A stretch of DNA of 64,000 nucleotides from NCBI GenBank assembly GCA_011947345.1, contig JAAVTG010001040.1:62001-126000 (forward strand), given 5' to 3'. Made by a program: the position numbers and the translations under genes. Positions 31,640 through 42,154 of this stretch are shown here, in pieces; the stretch's first letter is position 1; each line of letters begins with the position of its first letter. Under the pieces are notes generated by a model. It ran no database searches and was not told the DNA's origin. It saw only the letters and a program-made list of their open reading frames with translations. This DNA is from Phytophthora quininea (Eukaryota > Oomycota > Peronosporomycetes > Peronosporales > Peronosporaceae).

Positions 31640-33188
31640 ATGGAGGACACAGCCCGGCCGACTGCGCGGTCCCGACCGGACGGCGGAGCGCCACGCGAGG
31701 ACAAGAAGCGGAAGCGCACGCCTCGACGCAAGGTACGGCAGCCGCCGCGCCACTGGAACCTGTACGCGCCGCCTCAGAGCGCCGACAATGTTCACACCGC
31801 AGCCGCCACCTTCCGCGTCATGTCCTTCAACGTGCTGGCAGGTACACAACAATTCTTTATATTTGATGACATTAGACTGATTCAGTTTTTTTCTTTAGAC
31901 TATTTGGTGATCAAGGACCGAGAAGATGAGCCCAAGAAGCGCCACCAGAAGTTCGAGTACGTTGAAGCTGTTGGCTGTGGTTGATGAAGAGGCCAATGCT
32001 GACTGCTGTGGGGATAGCTGGGAGCACCGAAAGAGCCGCTTGATGCGCGAGATCCTGCACTGGAGCCCCACATTGTGTGTCTGCAGGAGGTGGACCACTT
32101 TGAGGACTTTTTCGAGCCCAAGATGAGGAAGGCAGGCTTCATAGGCGTCTACAAACGGAGGTGCGGAAAGAGAAGACCGGCAGCTTTATATTAATGCCTG
32201 ACGTTGTGCCTGGCTGCTGCTATTAGAACGGGGACGTGGCAAAGGATGGCTGCGCCATCTTCGTCAACAAGAACATGTTCCGCATCGTGTCGTCGCACCC
32301 TCTCGAGTATTTCGAAGAGGAGCATCCGGTGCTAAACCGCCACAATATTGCTCTAGCCGCAGTCGTGGAGAGGAAGGCGGAGAATGGCTTCCAGCCGACT
32401 CGATTCGTCATTGCAACCACCCACTTGCTGTTTAATCCAGGGGTGTGTACTGCAGATTTTATTTGCCAAGTGAAGTTTTTCTAATGGTTTCTGTATGTTT
32501 TTGCTAGCGTGGTGAGATCAAACTGGCCCAATTGAACAAGCTATTGTCGTGTTTGAAGCACCTGCGAGAGCTGCAGACCCCCACCTGCCAGTTCTCCTCA
32601 GCGGCGATTTCAATCTGACGCCCACTAGTGCGCTTTACCACTACCTCTCGACGGGTGAATTGGATGCGTCGGGTTTATCGCGTCACATGCTGTCTGGGCA
32701 AAACATGACGAACGCACAAAGAGTACGCTGCTATTGTGGGCGGCTTTAGACGACGCCAATGTGTGGCTAACGGCGATGTCTGTGCTTATACAGAAAGCAG
32801 CGCAGCGGAATGAGAACGATCGCCATCGGCATCTCGGAAACGGAACTACCGTAGGGAATTTAATGGTCGAAATGCCCCGCGGCACTTCGACACGTTCCAG
32901 CCTGGCGAAGAGTATTCGCACGAGTTTGACTTTGCCAGTGCGTACGCGCAGTCGCCGGATGATGAGAGCACGGGCGAGCCGAAGTTCACAGTGTTCCATA
33001 CCTCCACCAAGTCCGCGGTTGACTACATGTGGTTTACTCGGAGTTCGATACACTGCCACGGCGTCGTGGAGATGACCCCTGCTGGGCTCTTGTTTGCGAA
33101 CGGCGCCGAACTGCCCACAATGGAGCATTCAAGCGACCACATGTCGCTTGTAGCTGAATTTTCGCTCCGAACAGAGCATTCACCGTGA
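31640..33188 (+). CDS. CCR4/Angel/nocturnin-type endonuclease-exonuclease-phosphatase protein
   Basis: Members of this superfamily remove poly(A) tails or phosphates from nucleic acids and nucleotides. Visible landmarks in order are FRVMSFNVLAD (first strand), a CLQEVDHF metal-binding glutamate motif, DGCAIFVNKN, TTHLLFNP, LLSGDFNLTPTSALY with the catalytic Asp/Asn pair, and a terminal EHSSDHMSLVAEF with the catalytic His. Clear introns are 31842-31898 (57 nt) and 31957-32017 (61 nt). More follow near 32159-32226, 32443-32508 and 32721-32790. Three breaks need one added base each: C4 at 32066-32069, G4 at 32230-32233 and G at 32576. The basic N-terminus (KKRKRTPRRK) could direct it to the nucleus. 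Confidence 0.82.
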
Positions 33189-34343
33189 TACCTGTCGGGC
33201 TCATTATAAAAGGGATAAAGTGTTTGCATTTCTGACTGTGAAAATAATACGCAACAACACCGCAATCATCATTAGAAAACAATATGTTTATCATCAGGCT
33301 GGTGTAGTGTAATACCCAGCCAGCCAAGCAAGCGGCAGCGCTGCTGGCCTCGTGCATAACGCGTCCTAGGTTCACTGCAATAACGCCAAACGTGTTGACA
33401 CCCACGACAGCTGTGTAATGATAACGACAATCGTGTTGACTGGAGCGCCAGCCAACAAAGCACGACTGGACCCCAAACCGAGCCCCAGCAGAGAGTAGAT
33501 CACTTGTCAATTTACCAAATAGACTTCAACCAACTTCCTGAGAGCTCCCCATCGTGTCTTCAATTACCTGCATACTCCAGCTGGGCAAAACACGATCGCT
33601 CAACAACGAACTAATTTACCTAAGCAGGCAGAACCATTCCCACTTAGATAAGACGATTGTTCTTGTTCAATTTGGTTAGCAAAGGTTTTTGTAAACAGCA
33701 TCATCGATCGCGTGCACAAAATTTTCAATAAACCTCGTATTGTTGCCAAGCGAAAGACCGCAGTACCGAGCAAACTGTGATGGCAGTTGCGACAGCGCTA
33801 AAAGAACACGAGTCGTACCCTACGTGTCTGCATTCCGACTTTACGTAACAGTGAATGGTATCACAATCGCTTGACGATCTTCCGGTCCAGTAGCAGCATA
33901 GTCACCGCGATCCCTTCGTGTTGTCGACAGCATGTCTGGATCCTACACTTTTACAGCTCATCTTTCGCAACTAATCCTTAACAGCTGGTATATTGGACTC
34001 AAGCTGAACTGCTATTTTCAAAATACGTCGTCAACTAGTGTCCAAACACTACGTAAAAAGCCGTTGAGGACCTGCTACCCTCGCAATTGACTCACGTTCT
34101 GTAGTATCGTCGTGTAGACGAATGTATTCGGACAGCAAAATCTCCGGATGGGAAGTTCATGGGTTATACGAAATGAGAGTACAGATCCAGTCATGCTTCA
34201 TAAAACAATTCGTAAAGCAATGCAATGTGCACGGCATATGAAACTCGTCGGATGGGTCGACTACATCACATGACTTCTCCAGCCTCACTTTTCAATTGGC
34301 TTTTGCCCAGCCAAGCTCGTCAGTCAACGCTTTCAACCACACC
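33189..34343. other. Intergenic region before the effector gene
   Basis: This region of about 1.15 kb marks the change from gene-dense to repeat-rich sequence. A minus-strand frame at 33034-33510 has a hydrophobic stretch, but it overlaps the end of the preceding gene and lacks a clear start, so I do not call it. Otherwise nothing is recognisable except the effector promoter near its end. Confidence 0.5.
34285..34304 (+). promoter_or_regulatory. Oomycete-type initiator upstream of the RxLR gene
   Basis: TCACTTT at 34285-34291 fits the oomycete initiator consensus YCAYTYY and is followed by TTCAATTGGC, resembling the downstream flanking element. It lies 53 bp before the effector ATG, the usual distance. 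This is judged by eye only. Confidence 0.45.
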
Positions 34344-34757
34344 ATGAGGGTCAGCTCCATCCTACTCGTGGCCGCCGTCGCTCTCCTCGCCACTCACAAC
34401 GTCGCGTCGGCTTCGGACAACACTAAGCTCTCCACGATGACCCAGGCTGAGGCTGTGGAAACCGTCGATGCTGTCCCTGCCAAGAGGTTCCTACGCAGCA
34501 AGCAGCAGCATATTGAGGACGACAGCGACTTGGATGATGACGACGACCAGGACGAGGAGCGCTGGGCTAAGATTCCGAAGAGGAAAATGAAGAAGTCGGG
34601 CCTTCGCCAGACTTTGAAGAACCACAAAGAGTCTGCTGGCGTGTGGAAGGCCTGGATTAAGGCGCGTACACCGCCGAGTCAGATCAATTTCGGCAACGAA
34701 GAGACCAAGCAGATATACACGCAGCTGTACTTGATGAAGTACCCGGGCGGTATGTAG
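34344..34757 (+). CDS. RxLR-dEER secreted effector
   Basis: This 137-aa protein has the classical oomycete host-translocated effector layout. There is a signal peptide at about 1-23 (hydrophobic SILLVAAVALLA, then a likely cleavage after ASA). The RxLR motif is RFLR at residues 48-51. An acidic run leads to DEER at residues 70-73. The C-terminal effector domain is short (about 64 residues), rich in Lys and Trp, and ends LYLMKYPGGM. It probably contains at most one WY-like fold, which I cannot confirm. Such proteins act inside plant cells. The start at 34344 gives the proper signal peptide; an earlier in-frame ATG at 34296 does not. A broken homologue lies at 53066-53537. Intact, intronless, next to transposons. 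Confidence 0.93.
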   Translation: MRVSSILLVAAVALLATHNVASASDNTKLSTMTQAEAVETVDAVPAKRFLRSKQQHIEDDSDLDDDDDQDEERWAKIPKRKMKKSGLRQTLKNHKESAGVWKAWIKARTPPSQINFGNEETKQIYTQLYLMKYPGGM

Positions 34758-35852
34758 ACTTCTCATCCTGCACCTCGACGTACATCGCAGTCGCTAAACC
34801 CGCAAATAATGTTTTTGCTTTATGCGTTTGTTTTTGTAGTACTTGTTCAGCTCTTGGGCTTCTTTTCTCGCAGCGATGGGCGCGACGAAGTGGCGTCCGA
34901 AGCCTTGTCCAACGCGACGTTGGCCTTCACACGTGCATCAGCCAGTTGCGGCAGCGTCGCGTGCATGTCCACCGAGGAGCGTTTGTTGCTGACCTGGTGC
35001 GGCGCCTTGTTCAAGCTCACGACCCCCAACCATGTTGGCTGGCAGTGGCAGACACCATTGCAACCTGGGATACGGCTACGGGCGGTGGCGCACAGGTCGT
35101 CCTGCAGCCACCGGCAAATCTGTGAGCAAAATGGAGGAAAGTACAGTGACAACGAGGAAGCTGATGGCGCTAGCACTGGCACTGACAAGGCCGGAGGCAA
35201 AATTACCGCGAAGAAGCCTGTGTGCCCGTGGTGCTCCAGGATGAGCGTGCTCATGAACGACAAGACAGAAACTTAGACACATAATTCGTCGCTACTACTT
35301 CGCTTGAGGAGAAAATATCCGCCAGCGTTTGTCTTTCTAAAAACTCCTCGTTCAGGTTGGAGATGTCATCCCACGGATGACAGTGCGACAACCACTGCTT
35401 GGGATGCTTCTGATCGATGAATTGCCTTCGTTTTGCTCTTCTCCACCGCGCACTCGTAGCGATAATAACTAAGTCATCGCCCGAGTCAAGTCGTTGAATG
35501 GCATTGCGGGTGCAGTCTGTGCGCGAAATTGGCGATCCCCAACTCGGTCGTGGCCTGGTTCACGTCATCGTCGGTGCGGCAGATCCGGCAGCGTTAAGAA
35601 CCCGTGCTCTTGTACTGGCTTGGCGTAGACGCAGTAATTATCCGCCCTCGAGACGCCAATCTGCGCCAGTCACTCCAGCAATAGTCCTATCATCCTCATC
35701 GCACTCACCACTTCACGAGGACACAGCAAGAACGAAATACCCAGCGCCGCTTCTTTCTACAACCCGACTTGAGTCAAGTCGAACAACATTTCGAGCAAAA
35801 TTCGACATCAAAATTTCGCATGGACAATTGCAGAAATCGTAAAATGCCAAGC
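34758..35852. other. Unresolved region with possible decayed coding sequence
   Basis: Overlapping frames run in both directions at 34809-35276, and I cannot decide between them. On the minus strand an open stretch without an ATG (about 35270-35545) reads protein-like: DSGDDLVIIATSARW, then FIDQKHPKQWLSHCHPWDD and NEEFLERQTLADIF. Another minus-strand frame upstream contains CRICRTDDD. These may be pieces of one old minus-strand gene or transposon protein. I recognise no family. Confidence 0.35.
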
Positions 35853-35985
35853 CTACGCGTCGTACTTGAGATTGTAGAGCCTCGTGTACAGATCGATGGT
35901 GCTTTGAGTGAGGATACCATTGGCCTCTAATGTCGACGGGTGCTTGCGTTCTCTCAGCCAGCAGGGATCGAAAAAAACATTGGCA
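35853..35985 (-). pseudogene. C-terminal fragment of an unrecognised gene
   Basis: A minus-strand open stretch of about 43 codons without an ATG ends in a stop at 35853-35855. It reads NVFFDPCWLRERKHPST, then TIDLYTRLYNLKYDA. Its composition looks like real protein, not a random frame. It lies between the unresolved region and the hAT transposase, so it may be the tail of a gene cut by the hAT insertion or part of another mobile element. Confidence 0.4.
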
Positions 35986-36824
35986 TTGTTACATTGTAAA
36001 AATTGTTCGCCGCAATCAATATTGTGGCGACCTCGACCAATATTGTCAGAATCGTGAGGGCAACTAGCAACTTCTACTCGTAGCTGTCGTGCTCTTCCGT
36101 CTCTGTTTCGCTATCTTCACAAGCTACCCGCACTGCCTTCGAAATGATTTCGTTCGTAACAAGATCCCAGTTAAGCCTCAAGTAGAGGATTGACTCGAGC
36201 GTCTCCGCATTCATTCGCTTCCGCATATATCCAAGCATGCACTTCACTGCAGAGAACAGTCGTTCCACCTCGACGGAGGTAGCTGGAAGCCAAGCCAAAT
36301 CGATGTATTTCGAGCGGTCTTCCTCTCTGGACTTGGATCTCTTTTCGATAGCTACTTTGACTACCCCAGGTGATCTGCGGCGTCTGATGGTAGGCGCGAC
36401 TGCTGCCTCGTTTCGCCGTAACACCACTCGTTTCGCCGTAACCACTCGGACTTGCAGACCTTGGTGAACGAACACTAGAGGCTTTGGTGCGCTTCTTCGT
36501 TGAAGCGCCTGGCCGGGTCGATTTAGACTTGCTTCGCTTGCGCTTTACATCGGTTTCTGTGGAGACACAAGCACTAGCAGAATGAATCGAATCATATTCT
36601 GGGGAGCGCAGAAGTCGATGGACAGCACTGGTTTCTTCTGGTGTCAATTGTTTCTCGTCACCTTGCATGATCTTGACTACTCCCATTTCAAATGCCGGAG
36701 ATTCGACGATCTGGCCATCGGCTTTGAGACGATCTTCCATCTTGGGGAAATCCGCTAACGCTTCATCTAGAATATCACGCGCCAACACGAGCGTCAAATC
36801 ACGGGCTTGAAGTCGCTTTGTAGA

Positions 36825-36829
36825 GTACT
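36825..36829. repeat. Target-site duplication, left copy
   Basis: GTACT immediately precedes the left LTR and matches 42150-42154, the 5-bp duplication expected for Gypsy integration. Confidence 0.8.
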
Positions 36830-37128
36830 TATGACGTTTTGCGCGCTTGGAAGTAAGTTGCGAAGTAAGTAGATTGATCGGAAGCAATGATCTCCTAGTT
36901 CTGCTCCTACCCAAGGGGTGCTGCCCTGTGGCAGCCTCCCCGGCCTCGCAGGGCCAGTCGTTGGCTGTTTATGATGGCGCTGCATTACGCGGCGCAGCTA
37001 GTCTTGGTTGTTTATGCAGGTTGTGTATGACGGGGTAGTCGGTTGTCGGGTCGGTGTCCTTGGTGTAGCCGCTAGCGGCGGCGGCGGCAGCCATGGTGGT
37101 CGTGGTCGTCTGGAGACTGGACTCCACA
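36830..37128 (-). repeat. 3' LTR of the Gypsy element
   Basis: This direct repeat matches 41849-42149, reading TATGACGTTTTG... to ...GACTCCACA on the plus strand (TGTGGAGT...CGTCATA in element orientation). It contains a GCGGCGGCGGC run near 37076. Confidence 0.92.
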
Positions 37129-37296
37129 CTGCCCCCAAGACGACACCGACACCTTCGGGCAACACTCGGGACACATTACTAGCGTAGCCATGTCCCGTCG
37201 CTCGCGCCCAACTTCAACGGCAACTGGTGCAAGTTGAACTCATTTTGAAAATGCATCCATAACTCGGCATCCATGCGACCGCCGACCCCCAAACTT

Positions 37297-40200
37297 TTAC
37301 TGGAGTTCCTCCAGGCCGTGGTCCATAGCATACTGGGCCACCAAACCTGGGACATCGTGCTGAATGGAGCTAGCAGGCTCCCAAGAATTTTCGATATCTT
37401 GAAGCCCGCGCCAAGCCACGAACAGCTCCAGCTCGCCCGATGTGGCGTTCATGCGGTGATCCACAATCTCACGGACTTCGAGAATGAGTCCTTGCAGCGA
37501 GACGTGTTCACGGATCTCGGCCGTCACCTCCAGGTCTCCATCGTGATAGAACTTGAGCCTGGACCCGTGGACGTCATACTCAGCTCCAGTGAGGAGGTGG
37601 CGGATAAGGAAGGAGTGGGGAGGGCTGTGGTCACTTGGAAAGGCCCCACCCAGCGGACGAGAAGCTTCCCGTCCTGTAGGCGCTGGTCCACACGGGACCA
37701 TAACACGAAGTCCCCTTCCGAAAAGTTGCAGACAGTGCCCTTGGAACGCGCCATAGCAGCGGTTCGGCGGCGCTCGTGCTCATCACGCACCACACGGTGT
37801 AGGCTATGGAGGCTACGACGTAGATCCTCGAGCGCGGCGCGAAAATCGTCCTTGTCTAACGGCAGCGCACGTGGGAACTTGTCCTCAGGCACCACCACTA
37901 CATCCAATGACGAGGACGTCGGCAGCCCAGTAAAAGCTCCACAGGAGCGCAGCCACCAAGTGAGGGTACCGGGCTGTGATTCAAATTGGCCTGCACTAGT
38001 GGCAGCAGGTGCAGCCAGTTGCGGGTGTCAAGCTGGGCCTCAAGCAGGAGAACCCTCAGCACTTGTAGAATGTCGCGGTTCAGCCGCTCAACCGTTCCGT
38101 TGATCCACGGAGAGTAGACGGGAGCGAAAGCATGCTTCACTCCAAGGCGCTCTGCCAGGCCCTCCATAATTGCGCACTTAAAATGGGCACCGTTATCAGA
38201 CATCCACTCCGCTGGCAAGCCGAATCTCTTATGCCAGTCCAGCAGCGCTTCCACTGCTGTAGAACTGTCGGCGGAGTCGGCGGCGATAAGCTCACAGTAA
38301 TGCGTGAGCTCGTCTTTTAAAACGAGGACGTACTTAGCATCACCGTAGCTCTCACCTAGAAACAGATAATCCATATGCATGCGCTCGTTGCGGGAAGCCA
38401 CAGCCCGATCCATCGTCCAGTCACGCATTATCACCTTGCCGCCCTTAACGTGCTTGCAGAGCAGGCAGGTGTTGACGAACCGGAGAGCGACCTGGCGAGT
38501 ATTTGCCAATGCAAAATGACGGTCCAACAGCTCCACCATAACGTGCACACCACGGTGCCCCTGAGCGCCGCAATGGGCTATCACTAGTAACCGCTTCACC
38601 AGTTCCTTTGCCTTGCTCGGCACCCACAGCTTGCCATCCTGTTCCAAAGCACCGTCAACGGCGTTCATACAGGTGGGAGTATCGCTCGCGTACTGACGCT
38701 GCGCTGCTGCGATGTCCGTGCGGGTTGGCCACGTGAACTGGTCATCCTGCAGCGGACGCAGCTCCGAGAGAACTTGAGTCGAACGTGTGGTGACCCTCTT
38801 TACTGCCAGCAATTCACCAGCTGCTGCAGGTTGTCCCCACCTGGACACTATCTGCCCACAGGTTCTTCTCGCCGGCAATGTGATGAATGGTGTAGCGGCA
38901 GCCGACCAAAGTCAGTGCCCATCGCTGCAGTTTACCTTTCACGTGCTGCTTCACTTCTTGCTCCGGCGAGAAAAGCTTGATCATGTTGGAGTGGTCACAG
39001 TACACGTGAAACCCCTTTTCACGTTGAAGCATGTAGTCCAGATCTGAACAGGCTTTGACGATAGGGTAGCCCTCCTTTTCTACAATTGACCAGTTTGCTT
39101 GTGCGCCTTTGAAGAGGCCACCGCGGCAGATGAGTAGCTCGTGTGACTGCTCCTCGACAGGTAGATCCTGTTGCCAGCGACGTACTTGCGTGACCACGAT
39201 CGAGTACCCTGTCAACGAGGCATCACAGAACATGTTCACCGTGGCTCCTTTGTCAGGGAAGATGAGCTTGCATGAGGCAGCGACCATGGCCAGTACTTGC
39301 TTGAATACAACTTGGTCGTCGTCACTCCACTCGAGAATCGCACCGCTGAGCTGCGACTTGCGGCGTCCCCGCTCCTGCATCACCCTCTCCAGCTTTTCCT
39401 GCAGGGCGCCACCGTCCGAGAGTAGTCGATCATCGAGTCACGTAACCAGTTCAACGCACACAGGAAATGTTGCAACGCCGCGCCTGTCGGGGGCAGTGGC
39501 ATCTGCTGCAGCACCGCAAGACGTGCTGGATCGTGCTGTACACCATTGCCATCGATCAACTTGCCGCACCAGTTCACGCGGCGAGCAAACAATCTGCATT
39601 TCCTCGCGTTCAACTTCAGCTTCCGCTGGCGTAAGATTGCGAAAAAGTCTCCAGGTTATCCAGAAATGCACCAGGTGTCTGTGCGAACAAAAGCACATCG
39701 TCGATCCACACTAAAACGCTTTTGAATAGTAGCTCCTTGAGCACATCGTTCATTTGTGCCTGGAAATGCACTGCTGAGTCGCTAGCCCCTTGGGGTACGC
39801 GGGTAGGAGTGAACACCCCGTCTTCAGTGACAAAGCTAAACATCTCCCGACTGTCGGGATGAAGTGGCATTTGCCAAAATCCCTTGTGGAAATCGAAGTC
39901 CCAAACCCGTAGGCGCCTCGTACAGCTTCCACTACCACAGCAAGATTAGGTGCTACTCCGGCCAGCGGAACGGTGAGCTTGTTCACCGGCCTGTAATCGA
40001 TCGTGATCCGAAACTCATTCGTTCCCTTCTTGGCAATAGGTAACGCTGGACAGGACCATCGGCTGCTATTGTTGCGCTTGACAAGGCCTGCAGCTTCCAA
40101 CTCCCGCACATAATCCCGCAGGAATTGGCGCTGTGCCTCAGGGTAACGACGCACACCACTTCGATAGGGCTTCGCGTCGGGAACAAGTCGCACCGCCAAC

Positions 40201-40991
40201 GGCTCCACGTCAGCGGGCTCATCCCGGCCTAGCTGCAATCGGAACACGTCGGCGTAGCTGACCACCAATTCCCTGAGCCGATCACCAAGGTTCACTTCAA
40301 AGCCTGCCCCAAGGGCATCGTCCACGAGACGATGCAAAACACTCATCACGGAATCGTCGGCTGGGGTTCCCAGAACCTCGACGTGGACGTCAGGGATATC
40401 GTCGGCTTCGGCATCAGCTTCACCTACATGCTGCTGGGCCAACTGTTCAAAAATCCCATCGAGATCCACACCAATCGATTGTAGAGTCGTCCGTCCGAGC
40501 AGTAGTTCTTCCTCGGGTGCATCCAAGACGAGGCACTCAATGCCTGTTAGCGCAAGCGGCCCGGCGGCTGTCACAATCTGGAGATCAATGTGAACCTTTT
40601 CGTGACAGAGCATCGTGCTGCCGCCGGCTGCAACCACCCTGACTGGTGGCTCCACACGCTCGGTGGGCAAGTTCGGGACCAGGTCTCGTAGTTCTTCGAA
40701 GACAGGTCGCCCGATGATGTTAGCGTCCGAGCCAGTGTCGGGACAGAATGGTGTTTCCAACACACCATTGATCAATGCACTCCTGAACGCCGGCTCACCA
40801 TCAGCCGTGATACGCTTGACACGTTCCGGCTGGCGGTCACGTTTCTCACGCAGCGAGTTCACCACGTCAGCTTTCTGTTCTGTTGTAGCAGTTGGGCAGT
40901 CTCGAGCCCAGTGTGCTCCCTTGCAGATCAAACATCCATCTCGCGGCGGTTTGCGCTGTCCCCCAGTACTGCGGCCACTTACTGGGGCCAC
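37297..40991 (-). CDS. Gypsy pol polyprotein (frame-broken)
   Basis: From right to left: a CCHC zinc knuckle (CLICKGAHWARDC), an aspartic protease (PDTGSDANI), reverse transcriptase with FRITIDYRPVNKLT and the catalytic WIDDVLLFA, RNase H (NMFCDASLTGYS), an integrase HHCC finger (HCGAQGHRG, then CLLCK), and the DDE core (MHMDYLFLG, SDNGAHF, GTVERLNRD). A C-terminal chromodomain follows (LELFVAWRGLQDIENSWEP), which usually guides integration to heterochromatin. Frame changes lie near 39870, 39614, 39382, 38850, 37900 and 37600. Most could be single-base errors. The junction with gag is affected by a 13-bp repeat. Confidence 0.85.
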
Positions 40992-41013
40992 TTACTGGGG
41001 CCACTTACTGGGG
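40975..41013. repeat. Three perfect copies of a 13-bp unit at the gag-pol junction
   Basis: CCACTTACTGGGG occurs three times in tandem (40975-40987, 40988-41000, 41001-41013). Because 13 is not a multiple of three, each copy changes the reading frame. With three copies gag stops in the third; with one copy gag and pol would share a frame. Confidence 0.95.
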
Positions 41014-41812
41014 CACTCGATGGCTGTGCACGCGGCTTACTTGGCCGCTGCAGGTTCTTCGGGGTAGATGCAGACGCCTCTCTGCTCCGCGTGCCCGCAT
41101 TTTGCTTCATCTCAGCTTGCATGAGATGGTACTGTTGTTGTCTAGTCGCCCGTTCGATAACCAGATCATGCAAGGACAAATCGTCAACTTTCGCGTCACG
41201 ATGAGTCAACTCAACGAGCCGCTTCAAGTCAACTCGAAGTATTTCCGGTGTTACGTTGGCCAGTAACAGCTTGCAGCGCAACTTCATGCGCTGCCGGCCC
41301 TCCTCACCAACGACAGGGGCCCGTCCAAGCATACCAGACAGGCCGTTGTCCTCGACGATGCGGTCGAGAGCCATGAAGTAATTGGCAACTCGTGCCTCGA
41401 CGTCAACCTCCGCGAGGTCCATCTTCAACTGAGTTGCAAACAGTTGGATAACGTCAGGGACGCGGTCGTTCATCATCGCGCCAACCTTCCGCTTCATCTC
41501 GGTCACCAACATCTCGTCGGTCACATTGGCGACATCCTTTTTCAGAATGTAGCGGGCCACGTGCTCCAAAACACGTGGCTCAATCGAGGAGCAAATGCTC
41601 CGGGTCACGGCTGCTTGGACTTCGCCCGTGACTCGACACTGCTCTAGCACCTTGCCCTCATACTGCCTCCGCTCCCGGAGGAAAGTCGAGATCGAAGCTT
41701 GGCTCCACACCTTAAGACTTGGAGCTCGCATCACCTCGAAGATGGGCTGCGGCATCGCCATCCTGACATCACCCTCACAGTCGTACTCGTAGTCGTACCT
41801 CATGCCTGGCAT
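40979..41812 (-). CDS. Gypsy gag protein
   Basis: This 277-aa intact frame begins 36 bp inside the 5' LTR (MPGMRYDYEYD). It is an all-helical capsid-like protein with a charged middle and a basic, Ser/Pro-rich C-terminus (LQRPSKPRAQPSS). Gag packages the element RNA. The zinc knuckle normally at the gag C-terminus is instead at the start of the pol frame, because the 13-bp repeats shift the frame just before it. Confidence 0.8.
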   Translation of the reverse strand: MPGMRYDYEYDCEGDVRMAMPQPIFEVMRAPSLKVWSQASISTFLRERRQYEGKVLEQCRVTGEVQAAVTRSICSSIEPRVLEHVARYILKKDVANVTDEMLVTEMKRKVGAMMNDRVPDVIQLFATQLKMDLAEVDVEARVANYFMALDRIVEDNGLSGMLGRAPVVGEEGRQRMKLRCKLLLANVTPEILRVDLKRLVELTHRDAKVDDLSLHDLVIERATRQQQYHLMQAEMKQNAGTRSREASASTPKNLQRPSKPRAQPSSAPVSGPSKWPQ

Positions 41813-41848
41813 GTCGTTGCGATGCTTGTAGTAGTCGAAAAGAATTCT

Positions 41849-42149
41849 TTATGACGTTTTGCGCGCTTGGAAGTAAGTTGCGAAGTAAGTAGATTGATCG
41901 GAAGCAATGATCTCCTAGTTCTGCTCCTACCCAAGGGGTGCTGCCCTATGGCAGCCTCCCTCGGCCTCGCAGGGCCAGTCGTTGGCTGTTTATGATGGCG
42001 CTGCATTACGCGGCGCAGCTAGTCTTGGTTGTTTATGCAGGTTGTGTATGACGGGGTAGTCGGTTGTCGGGTCGGTGTCCTTGGTGTAGCCGCTAGCGGC
42101 GGCGGCGGCAGCCATGGTGGTCGTGGTCGTCTGGAGACTGGACTCCACA
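41849..42149 (-). repeat. 5' LTR of the Gypsy element
   Basis: This direct repeat of 36830-37128 shows two or so small differences (for example CCCTCGG against CCCCGG). It would carry the element's promoter. The hAT coding sequence resumes immediately to its right after the GTACT duplication. Confidence 0.92.
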
Positions 42150-42154
42150 GTACT
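42150..42154. repeat. Target-site duplication, right copy
   Basis: GTACT directly follows the right LTR and matches 36825-36829. Confidence 0.8.

Larger units (their letters stand above)
36830..42149 (-). mobile_element. Gypsy-type LTR retrotransposon with chromodomain
   Basis: This 5320-bp element is inserted in the hAT transposase, oriented right to left. It has LTRs of 299 and 301 bp that differ by only a few bases, so the insertion is young. Protein order is gag, zinc knuckle, protease, reverse transcriptase, RNase H, integrase, chromodomain, which defines Gypsy/Metaviridae-like chromoviruses. A purine-rich tract (37129-37140 on the minus strand, tcttgggggcag) abuts the 3' LTR. The sequence after the 5' LTR does not look like an initiator-tRNA(Met) primer site. 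GTACT flanks both ends. Several frame breaks in pol are present; with the general one-base error pattern I cannot say it is inactive. Confidence 0.93.

Noticed and set aside
33034..33510. 158-aa minus-strand frame with hydrophobic stretch
   Set aside because: Overlaps the conserved 3' end of the phosphohydrolase and no start or family evidence.
34809..35276. 155-aa plus-strand frame after the effector
   Set aside because: A competing minus-strand frame of similar length exists and neither has recognisable content; left as unresolved.
36832..37128. LTR boundaries set at a TG...CA pair
   Set aside because: The 5-bp target duplication GTACT abuts position 36830, so the LTR ends in TA, not CA, in element orientation.
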